This document shows positions 27,587-36,635 of a stretch of DNA of 64,000 nt, in pieces. The translations under genes were made by a program, and so were the position numbers. Position 1 is the first letter of the stretch. Each line of letters opens with the position of its first letter. The notes under the pieces are model-generated. The model was not told the DNA's origin and did no database searches. It saw only the letters and a program-made list of their open reading frames with translations. This DNA comes from G963663315 sp963668255 (GTDB lineage: Bacteria > Pseudomonadota > Gammaproteobacteria > Arenicellales > Poriferihabitantaceae), in assembly GCA_965116595.1 (NCBI GenBank), contig OZ220708.1:124001-188000 (forward strand), given 5' to 3'.

Positions 27587-29011
27587 ATGAGCAATCACTA
27601 TCACGAACACTTTGAAGACGCGCTACCCGACCCACAGGCAGTAGCCGCGAAAAAAATGGAGTTGGAAGCAGCCGGCGTAAAATATATCTTCTCCTGCTGG
27701 ATCGATATGTTTGGCCTGCCCAAGACCAAACCGGTACCGATGAGCGATTTTGAACTGCTGTTTATGGGAAAAGGCCCGCAATTTGCAGTGCACTCGGTTT
27801 CTTTTGTCCCGGAACTGGGGCCGGCGGATTCGGATCAGGTCCCCCTGCCCGATATGGATACGGTCCGGATTTGCCCGTGGGACAAGACCATCGCGTGGGT
27901 GTTCTCAGACCTTTGGTGGGAAGGCAAGCCGTATAACCTCTGCCCCAGGCAGGCGATGAAACGCGCCATCCGGGACGCGGCGGCCCGGGGCTATGCCATG
28001 TACGCCGGTATCGAACCTGAATTTATCGTCATGAAATGGGATGAGAACGGCCAGCCGATAAAAGCCTATGACGATGACCCGCAACCGGGCAAGGGGATCC
28101 GTTCCCGGCGTCAGGCATTCGGCTACGATGTCGAATACGCATTGGATTCGATGGGATTCCTAGGTGAAATGATCGACATTCTCGAGCATCTCGGATGGAA
28201 TCTCCACGATGTGGTGACCGAAGGCGCCTACTCCCAGTTCGAGCTGGATTTTCATTATACCGACGTGCTGGCCATGGCCGACCGCATGGTTTTCCTGCGT
28301 GTATTGTTAAAAGAGATCGCCAAAAAACACGGGAATTTTGTCACCTATATGCCGAAACCCACGACCGGAGACTGGCGTTCCGGAGCGCACATGAACACCT
28401 CGATTCAGCGAATCGACAACCCCGGGGTGAATTTATATGAAGGGGAAAACGGACAATGGAGCCAGGCCGCTCTGAACTCAGTGGGTGGAATCCTCAAACA
28501 CGGCGGCGCGATCACGGCCGTGGCCTGCTGCACCGTCAATTCATACAATGGACTGGTGCCCAAAGTAGGCGGATTCGAAGGCGGCACCTATACCTGGGCG
28601 CCAACCCACATGGCGTATGGAAAAAACAACCGTTCCGCCATGCTGCGACTGCCGCAAAGCCGGTTCGCCATCGAAAACCGAGCCGCCGACATGTGCATGA
28701 ACCCTTACCTTGGACTTGGCATGACGCTGGGAGCAACCATCGACGGCATTGTCAACAAAATCGATCCGGGGACCTCCCTTGACGAGGACTTGTATGTAAT
28801 GGACGACCAGGAAAAACAAAAACGCAACCTGACGCCGTTACCCCGCAATCTCCTGGAGGCCACCGAATCATTGTCCAACAGCGAACTGGCCGACCAGGTA
28901 ATGGGGCCGGTCATGCTGAACTCATTCGTGCAGTACAAGATAGACGAATGGGAACGCTACCACCAGACCGTAACCGACTGGGAAGTCAACGAATACCTTC
29001 GCCTGTACTGA
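27587..29011 (+). CDS. Glutamine synthetase family protein (GlnT/GmaS-like)
   Basis: 474-aa ATP-dependent gamma-glutamyl ligase of the glutamine-synthetase fold. Seen: the substrate-binding N-terminal domain, the catalytic GIEPEFIVM, EGAYSQFELDFHY, the ammonia/ATP region SGAHMNTSIQ, and the SAMLRLPQ then FAIENRAADMCMNPYLGLG stretch. Homologues next to soxBDAG are usually called GlnT; the related gamma-glutamylmethylamide synthetase GmaS is the main alternative and would fit methylamine use. AGAGAG precedes the ATG. A short imperfect hairpin lies between gloA and this gene. Confidence 0.85.
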   Translation: MSNHYHEHFEDALPDPQAVAAKKMELEAAGVKYIFSCWIDMFGLPKTKPVPMSDFELLFMGKGPQFAVHSVSFVPELGPADSDQVPLPDMDTVRICPWDKTIAWVFSDLWWEGKPYNLCPRQAMKRAIRDAAARGYAMYAGIEPEFIVMKWDENGQPIKAYDDDPQPGKGIRSRRQAFGYDVEYALDSMGFLGEMIDILEHLGWNLHDVVTEGAYSQFELDFHYTDVLAMADRMVFLRVLLKEIAKKHGNFVTYMPKPTTGDWRSGAHMNTSIQRIDNPGVNLYEGENGQWSQAALNSVGGILKHGGAITAVACCTVNSYNGLVPKVGGFEGGTYTWAPTHMAYGKNNRSAMLRLPQSRFAIENRAADMCMNPYLGLGMTLGATIDGIVNKIDPGTSLDEDLYVMDDQEKQKRNLTPLPRNLLEATESLSNSELADQVMGPVMLNSFVQYKIDEWERYHQTVTDWEVNEYLRLY

Positions 29012-29141
29012 GTCACTCCCCCCGTGCCTGTCCACCGGAGAGCCTGGGGGGTGCGGTCGTCGGTGCTGGTTGCAATATATAATATTTACCGATAATATCG
29101 TATCCCTGTTTTAATTTACGTTATGTATTTATTTTCTGTAA

Positions 29142-30395
29142 GTGCAACATTATTCGATATTCAGCCTGGCCCGGAATGCGCTTTCCGGTCATCAGAAATG
29201 GAGTAGAGCCTGGCGCAGCCCGGAACTTAAAAAACGATATGACGTGATCATTATCGGAGCGGGAGGACACGGCCTTGCCACCGCCTGGTATCTTGCTGAA
29301 AATCATGGAATAACCAATATCGCAGTTCTTGAGCGCGGCTGGCTTGGCGGGGGCAACATCGCCCGAAATACGGTCACCATCCGCTCCAATTACATGCGGG
29401 ATGAAAGCATCCCCTTTTACGTTAAATCGGTTTCGTTGTACGAAGGACTGACCAAAGAGTTGAACTACAATCTGATGTACTCCAAGCGCAGTATGATCGA
29501 TGTAGTTCAGACTTATCCCAGGCTGCGTGAAATCAAGCGCCGTATGTTCAATATGGATTTGTACGGCGCCACTTATCAGCAGATCAGCGTCGAAGAACTG
29601 CGCAGGCGAATCCCGGCTCTGACGGGAGGTGGCCCCGAATCAAGATTACCCATCATAGCAGGCATGGTACATACCGATGCCGCTGTCTGCCGCCACGATG
29701 CCGTGGCCTGGGGCTACGCCAGGGCAGCGGATGACCGTGGAGTGGAAATTCATCAGAACACGGAGGTCACCCGGCTGGTCAGAAATGGCCGCAATGGCAA
29801 AATCACCGGCGTTGAAACAAATCGCGGAACGATTCACGCCAAAAAAGTTGCGGTGGTGGTATCCGGTCATACTACGACCATTACCGACACGATAGGATTG
29901 AAACTGCCCGTTAAATCATTCAATCTGACTGCATTTGTATCCGAGCCGGTCAAACCGGTCATTGATGTGGTCGTAAACTGTCCCGATATGGGTGTCTACC
30001 TGAGTCAATCCGATAAAGGTGAATTAGTCATCGGCGGCGCCCCGGACCCCGGACAATCATTTCGTCGGGACATCAAGCAAAATGTATTCGAGGATACGGT
30101 TTGTTCCTTGCTGGAGCTTTTCCCGGCGTTCAAGCGACTCAAGCTAATGCGGCAGTGGGGCGGCACCCTCGATATCGCCCATGATGCTTCTCCCATCGTC
30201 AGTGGAACGGATATTCCCGGGTTATATATTTCTGCTGGCTGGTGGGGTGGATTCAAAGCGGTTCCGGCAGGCGGCTATACCCTGGCCCACTTGATCGCGA
30301 CCAATCAGCCCCATCCACTGATTGCCCCTTTTTCCCTGAACCGGTTCGATAAACTCAATTTTATTCTGGAATCAGGAACCACGACCGCTCGTTAA
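29142..30395 (+). CDS. soxB: Sarcosine oxidase subunit beta
   Basis: FAD-dependent catalytic subunit, 417 aa, of heterotetrameric sarcosine oxidase, which oxidises sarcosine to glycine with tetrahydrofolate as methylene acceptor. The N terminus is diagnostic (HYSIFSLARNALSGHQKW), followed by the Rossmann motif DVIIIGAGGHGLATAWYLAE. The C-terminal region has GGTLDIAHDASPIV and the typical WWGGFKAVPAGG. A GTG start at 29142 fits the family N terminus exactly. It is the first of four contiguous sox genes. Confidence 0.96.
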   Translation: MQHYSIFSLARNALSGHQKWSRAWRSPELKKRYDVIIIGAGGHGLATAWYLAENHGITNIAVLERGWLGGGNIARNTVTIRSNYMRDESIPFYVKSVSLYEGLTKELNYNLMYSKRSMIDVVQTYPRLREIKRRMFNMDLYGATYQQISVEELRRRIPALTGGGPESRLPIIAGMVHTDAAVCRHDAVAWGYARAADDRGVEIHQNTEVTRLVRNGRNGKITGVETNRGTIHAKKVAVVVSGHTTTITDTIGLKLPVKSFNLTAFVSEPVKPVIDVVVNCPDMGVYLSQSDKGELVIGGAPDPGQSFRRDIKQNVFEDTVCSLLELFPAFKRLKLMRQWGGTLDIAHDASPIVSGTDIPGLYISAGWWGGFKAVPAGGYTLAHLIATNQPHPLIAPFSLNRFDKLNFILESGTTTAR

Positions 30396-30406
30396 AGCGA
30401 TTGATC

Positions 30407-30676
30407 ATGCTCAATATCCCCTGCCCGTATTGTGGAAATAGAAATGAAAGTGAATTTATTCATGGCGGCCCGGAAAAGGCCGCAAGACCGGAAGACCTGG
30501 CCGAAATTCCCGACGCCGACTGGGTCCACTATTTAACAGTCCCCCGGAATGTGGTGGGGCCGATCAATGAATTCTGGTGGCATGTCAAAGGTTGCGGCAA
30601 GTGGTTTACCGTGACTCGAAACACACTGACTCACGAGATCGATGACTGCGGGCCGGGCTGCACGGATGGGGACTGA
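30407..30676 (+). CDS. soxD: Sarcosine oxidase subunit delta
   Basis: 89-aa zinc-binding subunit. Seen: MLNIPCPYCGNR at the N terminus and WWHVKGCGKWFTVTRNT near the C terminus, both characteristic of SoxD. ATG 30407 is preferred over an in-frame TTG at 30401. It ends one base before the soxA start. Confidence 0.95.
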   Translation: MLNIPCPYCGNRNESEFIHGGPEKAARPEDLAEIPDADWVHYLTVPRNVVGPINEFWWHVKGCGKWFTVTRNTLTHEIDDCGPGCTDGD

Positions 30677-30677
30677 A

Positions 30678-33611
30678 ATGCGGCTGGCGAAAGGAGGGAG
30701 AATTGATCGAACGAAACCCATCCGGTTTCAGTTCAATAACCGGATCTGGTCAGGTTTTGAAGGCGACACACTGGCTTCAGCTCTGCTCGCCAATCACGTC
30801 TGCCTGACTGCCAGGAGTTTCAAATATCACCGGCCCAGGGGAATTATGGGCGTCGGGATCGAGGAACCATCGTCACTGGTAGAATTGATTGGAGACGAAT
30901 CGTGCGGAAACCTGCCGATAACGACTGTACCGATAAAAGAAGGGCTGAATGCGAAGTCCGTCAACTGTTGGCCTTCACCTGAATGGGATTTAATGAGCAT
31001 CACCCAGTTGTTTTCCGGATTGATACCCGCCGCTTTCTACTACAAAACATTCAAGTGGCCGAACTGGCATCTGTTTGAACCTTCCATACGGCGAGCGGCG
31101 GGGTTGGCCGAAGCTCCGGTTCGGGCCATCCGGGCAGGACACTATGAAACCCGCCACGACCACTGTGATGTTCTGATCGTGGGTGCAGGGGTGGCGGGAT
31201 TAACGGCCGCGCTGAGAATAGCGTCGGCGGGTTTGCGCACCCTGATCGTGGATGACGGACCGGAGCCCGGCGGGATGCTGATCGGCCAAAGCATTGAAAT
31301 TGAAGGGAGCCCTGCGGATCAATGGATCGCCGGAACAGTTGATGAACTGTCCGGATATGACAACGTAACAAGGTTGCAAAACGCTACGGCTTGGGGCTAC
31401 CGGGAACAAAACCTGGTTATCGTAGCCGAGAAGAATCCGGACCCACCCCCGGTGCACATCCGGACGCATCGAATCAGAGCAGGAAAAGTGATAATTGCAA
31501 CGGGCGCGATAGAACGCGGCCTGGTATTTTCTCATAATGATCGACCCGGAATCATGATATCGAGCGCCATTGGGACTTATGCCACTCGATATGCAGTCAA
31601 GCCGGGAAATCGTATTGCGCTGTTTACCAACAACTCGAGCGCTTATTCGGTCGCCCGGGAATTATCCGTTGCCGGAATAAAGGTCGCTGCCATCATCGAC
31701 AGTCGTCTGCAGATCGGGGATGCCGCGGGCTTCATCGATGACGAAACCAGGATTCTGACCGGTCATGAGGTGGCCACGACCTTCGGGCGAAGCCGAATTC
31801 GAGGCGTCCGGGTTCGTGACAGGACAACCGGAGCGAGTCAGCGGATTGACTGCGACCTGCTCGGGGTGTCCGGAGGGTGGAACCCAACCACCCATTTATT
31901 TTCCCAGTCGCGCGGGAAACTTGAATACGATTCTGACCTGGAAGCATTTGTTCCCGGAGTGGCCGCCCAGGATTGCATCTGCATTGGCAGCGCCGCCGGC
32001 AAATTCACACTCAAATCGTGTATGGAGGATGCCCTGCAGAATGCCCGTTCCGTGCTACAGCAACTCAACGCAAGCGCTCCAGCGTCACTGCTCCCTTCCT
32101 GCGGCCCCGAACCGGAGTATGCAATCGAGGCTTTGTGGTCTGTCCGCGGAAAATCCGGGTATCAATCGAAGAGCTTTGTCGATATACAGAATGACGTCAC
32201 ACTCGCGGATATCCAACTGGCTGTCCGCGAAGGCTTTGACTCAGTGGAACACGTCAAGCGTTATACCACTGCCGGTATGGGAATTGACCAGGGAAAGACC
32301 GGAAACATCAATGTGATCGGCGCAATCAGCGCACAACTCGGAGTCCTGCCCCAGGATACAGGAACCACAACCTTTCGATCCCCCTTCGTTCCTGTTGATT
32401 TTGGGTCACTCGCAGGAATTCGGGAGCAAAGTGTCAGTTTGCCCTATCGACATACGCCTGTCACTCGATGGAACCGGGAATATGGCGCTTGCATGTATGA
32501 AGCCGGCGCGCGCTGGCAGCGTCCCGGCTATTATCCCCGGCCAGGTGAATCGTTTCAGCAAACCGTCAATCGTGAATGCGAAGCAGTCCGGTACCATGTG
32601 GGAATATACGATGGTTCGCCATTGGGAAAGTTCGAAATCAAGGGAAACAATGCACTGCAACTGATTGAATTACTGTATACCCGTTCGTTTTCCAGCCTGA
32701 AGAATGGAATGGGCCGATACGGCATCATGTTGACCGATGACGGCCTGATTCTGGACGACGGGGTTACATTCAAGCTGGGGGAAAATCATTACCTGATGTC
32801 CACGTCGACCGTTCATGCAGATGAAGTCTACCGCCATATCGAGATGCTGCTGCAAATCCATCGCCCGCAATGGGATGTCAGGATTACCCCTGTTACCACC
32901 CAGTGGTCCAACGCCACGATATGCGGCCCAATGGCGAGGGATTTATTGGCGGCGCTGGGAACTGATATTGATATTGACTCTGAAGCATTTCCGTTCATGA
33001 CCATGCGACAGGGCAATGTGGCTGGAATTCCGGCCCGGATATTTCGTGTCAGTTTTACCGGAGAACTCAGCTTTGAAATCAACGTCTGGTCGCGGCATGC
33101 CCTGGAGTTATGGAAAAAAATCATGCAGGCGGGAAAAGCATTTAACCTGACTCCAATCGGGTCGGAAGCCAATCACGTATTGCGGGTTGAAAAAGGCTTC
33201 CTGTCATTGGGCCATGAAGTGGATGGCACAACGGACCCGTATGATCTGGGAATGGGCTGGATAATGTCTCGTGCAAAGGCGGACTATCTCGGCAGGCGGG
33301 CGATCGAAATCCGCCGCTCGGCTGAACAGCCGCGTAGAGAGATGGTAGGTCTGTTAATGGATGATAAAGATAAAATGGTCGATGAAAACGCGCCCATCAC
33401 GCCTGAAGGGAAACCGCTGCCATCCGAAGGCTTTGTCAGCGCTTGCGTTTGGAGTGTCGTCCACAACAGATCAATCGCGCTGGCGTTATTGTCCAATGGC
33501 CGGAACCGGATTGGTCAAAAAGCCTATATCCGAATGAAACAGGAAGTAGTACAGGCCGAAATCGTGGAACCCTGTTTCCATGATCCTGAAGGACAACGAT
33601 TGAGAAGCTGA
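30678..33611 (+). CDS. soxA: Sarcosine oxidase subunit alpha
   Basis: 977-aa subunit with the usual order: an N-terminal ferredoxin-like domain without iron ligands (WSGFEGDTLASALLANHVCL), a dinucleotide-binding oxidoreductase domain (DVLIVGAGVAGLTAALRIAS at about residues 160-180) and a C-terminal aminomethyltransferase (GCV_T) domain, where tetrahydrofolate takes up the methylene group. ATG 30678 begins one base after the soxD stop; an in-frame start 36 nt earlier lies within soxD. Confidence 0.96.
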   Translation: MRLAKGGRIDRTKPIRFQFNNRIWSGFEGDTLASALLANHVCLTARSFKYHRPRGIMGVGIEEPSSLVELIGDESCGNLPITTVPIKEGLNAKSVNCWPSPEWDLMSITQLFSGLIPAAFYYKTFKWPNWHLFEPSIRRAAGLAEAPVRAIRAGHYETRHDHCDVLIVGAGVAGLTAALRIASAGLRTLIVDDGPEPGGMLIGQSIEIEGSPADQWIAGTVDELSGYDNVTRLQNATAWGYREQNLVIVAEKNPDPPPVHIRTHRIRAGKVIIATGAIERGLVFSHNDRPGIMISSAIGTYATRYAVKPGNRIALFTNNSSAYSVARELSVAGIKVAAIIDSRLQIGDAAGFIDDETRILTGHEVATTFGRSRIRGVRVRDRTTGASQRIDCDLLGVSGGWNPTTHLFSQSRGKLEYDSDLEAFVPGVAAQDCICIGSAAGKFTLKSCMEDALQNARSVLQQLNASAPASLLPSCGPEPEYAIEALWSVRGKSGYQSKSFVDIQNDVTLADIQLAVREGFDSVEHVKRYTTAGMGIDQGKTGNINVIGAISAQLGVLPQDTGTTTFRSPFVPVDFGSLAGIREQSVSLPYRHTPVTRWNREYGACMYEAGARWQRPGYYPRPGESFQQTVNRECEAVRYHVGIYDGSPLGKFEIKGNNALQLIELLYTRSFSSLKNGMGRYGIMLTDDGLILDDGVTFKLGENHYLMSTSTVHADEVYRHIEMLLQIHRPQWDVRITPVTTQWSNATICGPMARDLLAALGTDIDIDSEAFPFMTMRQGNVAGIPARIFRVSFTGELSFEINVWSRHALELWKKIMQAGKAFNLTPIGSEANHVLRVEKGFLSLGHEVDGTTDPYDLGMGWIMSRAKADYLGRRAIEIRRSAEQPRREMVGLLMDDKDKMVDENAPITPEGKPLPSEGFVSACVWSVVHNRSIALALLSNGRNRIGQKAYIRMKQEVVQAEIVEPCFHDPEGQRLRS

Positions 33612-33615
33612 TCCA

Positions 33616-34113
33616 GTGACCTATCGCGTTGAACTCCTTCGTCAACCCGTTTTTGCGGTGATTGACCTCAAGGGCGCCGAACCCGATCTGAAGAACTGGA
33701 TTGACAGCCCGAATGTGATTTTCCCATCCCGACCAAACAGTCGAACTCATTTTGACGGGGTTGATTTATTCTGGATTGGTGAAGAGCGCTGGTTGATGCG
33801 TGCTGACCTGGACCAGGAAGACCGATTAATAGTTCTCACCAGGCTGGAGCAGGCTCCTGTCCACATCAGTATCGTCCTGGTAAGTGATGCACTGACTTTT
33901 TTTGGAATCAGCGGACCGGATGCGGATCAGATCATCAAAATCGCCAGTCCACTGGATATTCACCCGACTGTGTTTCCCTGCGACAGTTCAAGCTATACCG
34001 AGATATTTGGTATAAAGGGCCTGGTCATTCGTAATAAAGACGGATTTGAAATTGCAGTGGAATCCAGCTATTCAGATATGATCGACGACTTTCTGCGTCG
34101 GGCAACCGCGTAA
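33616..34113 (+). CDS. soxG: Sarcosine oxidase subunit gamma
   Basis: 165-aa subunit, the least conserved of the complex. It starts with GTG at 33616, four bases after soxA, and carries the gamma-family patterns GEERWLMRAD and FFGISGPDADQIIKI. It completes the soxBDAG set and is convergent with the DUF1116 gene with a gap of only 7 bp. Confidence 0.9.
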   Translation: MTYRVELLRQPVFAVIDLKGAEPDLKNWIDSPNVIFPSRPNSRTHFDGVDLFWIGEERWLMRADLDQEDRLIVLTRLEQAPVHISIVLVSDALTFFGISGPDADQIIKIASPLDIHPTVFPCDSSSYTEIFGIKGLVIRNKDGFEIAVESSYSDMIDDFLRRATA

Positions 34114-34120
34114 ACCTCAC

Positions 34121-35380
34121 TCACCGGTTCCTTCCTGCCGCCATTTTATTTTCCAGTTCCGCGAGCGCCGCATGAAACACTGAAGCCGACATGTCGTAGA
34201 TACCGCCTCCCAACCGGCCCAGTTCACCCATGTTGTCAAGAATACCGAGTCCCACAATGGGGCCTTCCCCCAATTCAACAACCGACCTTGCCGTCAGTCC
34301 CAGTCTGATTCCCAAATCCTCAAATCCAGGATGGTCAATCAACGGAAGTTGCAAACAGCGTTGTTCGTATCCAGTGGGCAGCCAGTCCGCAAAAACCCGG
34401 GCCTGTTCAGGAGACAACCGAACCACCATGGCGCCCAAACCAAATCCTTCCACCACGGCGCTGTCTCCTATTGCTCCCAGGGCCCGGTTCACCGGGATAT
34501 CCAGATCAAATTTCCCAAGCGGGGGTTGTGCGGGCATGGTAAACCATTGACCGGGCAGCCCGGCAAGCTGAATCCCTGCCTCAACCCCGTTACCGCCCAT
34601 AGCCGTTACAAAGCTTGAGTCCTGAATCTCCGAAGCAGCCATCATCATGATCTTACTGGCGGCCATCCACAGATTAAGGAACAAACCCGGCGACGATTCC
34701 ATGAATTCCAGGATTTCCGGGTCTGGAGTGGCCCCCGGATTCTGATCGGCATACCCGGATTTAAGCCGGGCAATCAAATGTCGGGTCGATGCCACAGTCC
34801 GGCCATGACAATCGTCTCCTTCCCGAAGTCCTGCGCCAGCTAACGGAAGCAACGGAATTGCGTCACCCATGCCATTGCGCAGGAAGTCTGCGAACGACTG
34901 ATTCAACCAGCGAATATGTTTAAGAACCGCATCCGATCTCTGGCCGGTTCGCAACGCCGGTCTGGAGCCGCCATTGATCGGAGTATAAATACTGAATCCG
35001 GGATTTTTCTTGTCCTGAATCCGATGCAGCGGCATTGAGGCGCTGACAACCGCCGCAAGCGGCGACACAACCTGGTGATCCTGGGCCGGTTTCAGAATGA
35101 TTTCCCCAAGCGCAATTTTACTTTCGGCTTGATCAAAATCGTCGCATAGACCTTCAAATACCGCAGCGACACAGGCCGAATTCAGAATCGGCCTGCAAAT
35201 TTCCGTGACCGAATCAAATGGCGGCCCGGCATGAAGCAGAACATTTGCGGGTAAACCCAAGGCATCAGCAGCCGTATCCAGGCCGTCCCAGACCGGCTCC
35301 ATGGTCAAAATCCGTTCAACGGCGACCTGGTCGGCAGAGTGAATGTGGTTCTGTTTCATCATATGGATTCCCGGAATCAC
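34121..35380 (-). CDS. DUF1116 family protein (AllG/YlbE-like)
   Basis: 419-aa member of DUF1116, the family of YlbE/AllG, which is linked to oxamate carbamoyltransferase activity in allantoin degradation. Family landmarks are LLHAGPPFDSVTEICRP, GDDCHGRTVASTRHL, FLNLWMAASKIMM, FVTAMGGNGVEAGIQLAGLP, AIGDSAVVEGFGLGAM and ARSVVELGEGPIVGLGI. The FdrA/AllF and AllH partners are absent, so a carbamoyltransferase role is not supported and this copy may do something else. GTG 35380 overlaps the preceding stop as GTGA; ATG 35362 is an alternative. It is the last gene of a six-gene operon. Confidence 0.82.
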   Translation of the reverse strand: MIPGIHMMKQNHIHSADQVAVERILTMEPVWDGLDTAADALGLPANVLLHAGPPFDSVTEICRPILNSACVAAVFEGLCDDFDQAESKIALGEIILKPAQDHQVVSPLAAVVSASMPLHRIQDKKNPGFSIYTPINGGSRPALRTGQRSDAVLKHIRWLNQSFADFLRNGMGDAIPLLPLAGAGLREGDDCHGRTVASTRHLIARLKSGYADQNPGATPDPEILEFMESSPGLFLNLWMAASKIMMMAASEIQDSSFVTAMGGNGVEAGIQLAGLPGQWFTMPAQPPLGKFDLDIPVNRALGAIGDSAVVEGFGLGAMVVRLSPEQARVFADWLPTGYEQRCLQLPLIDHPGFEDLGIRLGLTARSVVELGEGPIVGLGILDNMGELGRLGGGIYDMSASVFHAALAELENKMAAGRNR

Positions 35381-36000
35381 AATCCGGGCGGAATCACCCA
35401 GGTTTCGGAAAAATACAGAAATGCGGTCGTGGTTTCAAAACCAGCCTGAACCCGTTTTCCCACCTTCCCTGGCATGGACTTTCCGTTCACAATGATCTGC
35501 GCCTGATTCGCCGGAACCAGCAGGGTAAACATCGTATGCTCCCCGGTCCCTACCTGCTCCGGGGTCAACTCAAGGGCCTTCGGCGGCTGAAGCTCTTCCC
35601 AGACCAATTCAACCGTGGTTCCTTCCCCGGCAATCGTTTCGGTGTATCTCCCACCCATCGGGTCGCCATTGGCCCGGACCGACCTGGCAAAGATTTCCGT
35701 CAACCCGCCAAACGCCGGTGCATTTCTGAACGCCGCCAGCTTACTGATAAAGTTTTTCATCAGATACTGCGTTAAACCGACATTGTCGCTCATCAATATA
35801 TTCGGGTGATCTATTGTACCCTGCTCCTGTTGAGGCGAACCGTACAACAGCAGTACCTGGCCCTGGCCGACAGGCGACCAGGCCACCCGAAAAAACAACG
35901 CCATTGCAGAAAATTCCCCGCTTTCATCTTTAAGCAGGATACCCGGGTTTTCACCTGTCCAGTCGACAACGCCTGGAGTCACGGGTTGTGATAGTGGCAT
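35377..36000 (-). CDS. Hypothetical protein, tandem paralogue B
   Basis: 207-aa protein of a family I do not recognise. It is clearly paralogous to the next gene upstream: both open with VDW(T/S)GENPGI, continue with LFFRV-SP-G-G then (L/V)LGSP-like text, share an NGxxxPG segment and end with a FSETWV(I/T)P motif. No signal peptide, metal motif or transmembrane segment is evident, so it is probably a cytosolic beta-rich protein. It lies between its paralogue (2-bp gap) and the DUF1116 gene (4-bp overlap), which implies obligate co-expression. Confidence 0.75.
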   Translation of the reverse strand: MPLSQPVTPGVVDWTGENPGILLKDESGEFSAMALFFRVAWSPVGQGQVLLLYGSPQQEQGTIDHPNILMSDNVGLTQYLMKNFISKLAAFRNAPAFGGLTEIFARSVRANGDPMGGRYTETIAGEGTTVELVWEELQPPKALELTPEQVGTGEHTMFTLLVPANQAQIIVNGKSMPGKVGKRVQAGFETTTAFLYFSETWVIPPGL

Positions 36001-36002
36001 GA

Positions 36003-36635
36003 CTAATCCTCCTTCAGGTCCGGCGTCACCCAGGTCTCGGAAAACGCCAGAAATGCGGTACTCATGACGCGGCCAAAAAACGGCCTGGTCTGAACCGTAC
36101 CCGGCAACGCAGACCCATTCACAACGATACTGGCATTTTTGGCTTCCAGAAAAACCGAGTACATCTCATGAGCCCTCGTTGCAGAATTTTCCGCTGTGAC
36201 CTCCACCGGCAGTGGGGTCCCCAGGTCGAACCAGTTTAACTCGAGGGTCACTCCCGAGCCACGCAGTATCTCGGAATACCTGGACTTCAGATCACCCGGC
36301 TTCTTTTGTACACTTTCCAGGTCCAGCCAGGTCATTGCATCCAGCCCGTCCTGACCCACAAAAGTCGGCATACGGGAAACCCAGTCTTCCACGATCCACT
36401 TCATCATCCGTTGATTGTCCGTCATGATGAAATTCACCGCATCCGGCCAGCCTGCTGCTTCTGCCGGTGACCCCAGCACAATGGCAGCGTGTCCACGACC
36501 ATAGGGAGACAATACGACCCGAAAGAAAAGCGACAGTGTGCAGTACGTTTCATCCTGCTCGCCATACTTGAGATAGATACCCGGATTTTCTCCCGACCAG
36601 TCAACCCGCCCCGGATTAATTGAAACCCGGCTCAT
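36003..36635 (-). CDS. Hypothetical protein, tandem paralogue A
   Basis: 210-aa protein of unknown family and paralogue of the following gene. Shared landmarks are VDWSGENPGIYLK, SLFFRVVLSPYGRGHA, NASIVVNGSALPG and FLAFSETWVTP. ATG 36635 overlaps the Rieske stop as ATGA; ATG 36641 is two codons earlier. Co-translation with a Rieske oxygenase and an aldehyde dehydrogenase suggests a role in that oxidative pathway, possibly as a heteromeric pair, but no activity can be inferred. Confidence 0.75.
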   Translation of the reverse strand: MSRVSINPGRVDWSGENPGIYLKYGEQDETYCTLSLFFRVVLSPYGRGHAAIVLGSPAEAAGWPDAVNFIMTDNQRMMKWIVEDWVSRMPTFVGQDGLDAMTWLDLESVQKKPGDLKSRYSEILRGSGVTLELNWFDLGTPLPVEVTAENSATRAHEMYSVFLEAKNASIVVNGSALPGTVQTRPFFGRVMSTAFLAFSETWVTPDLKED

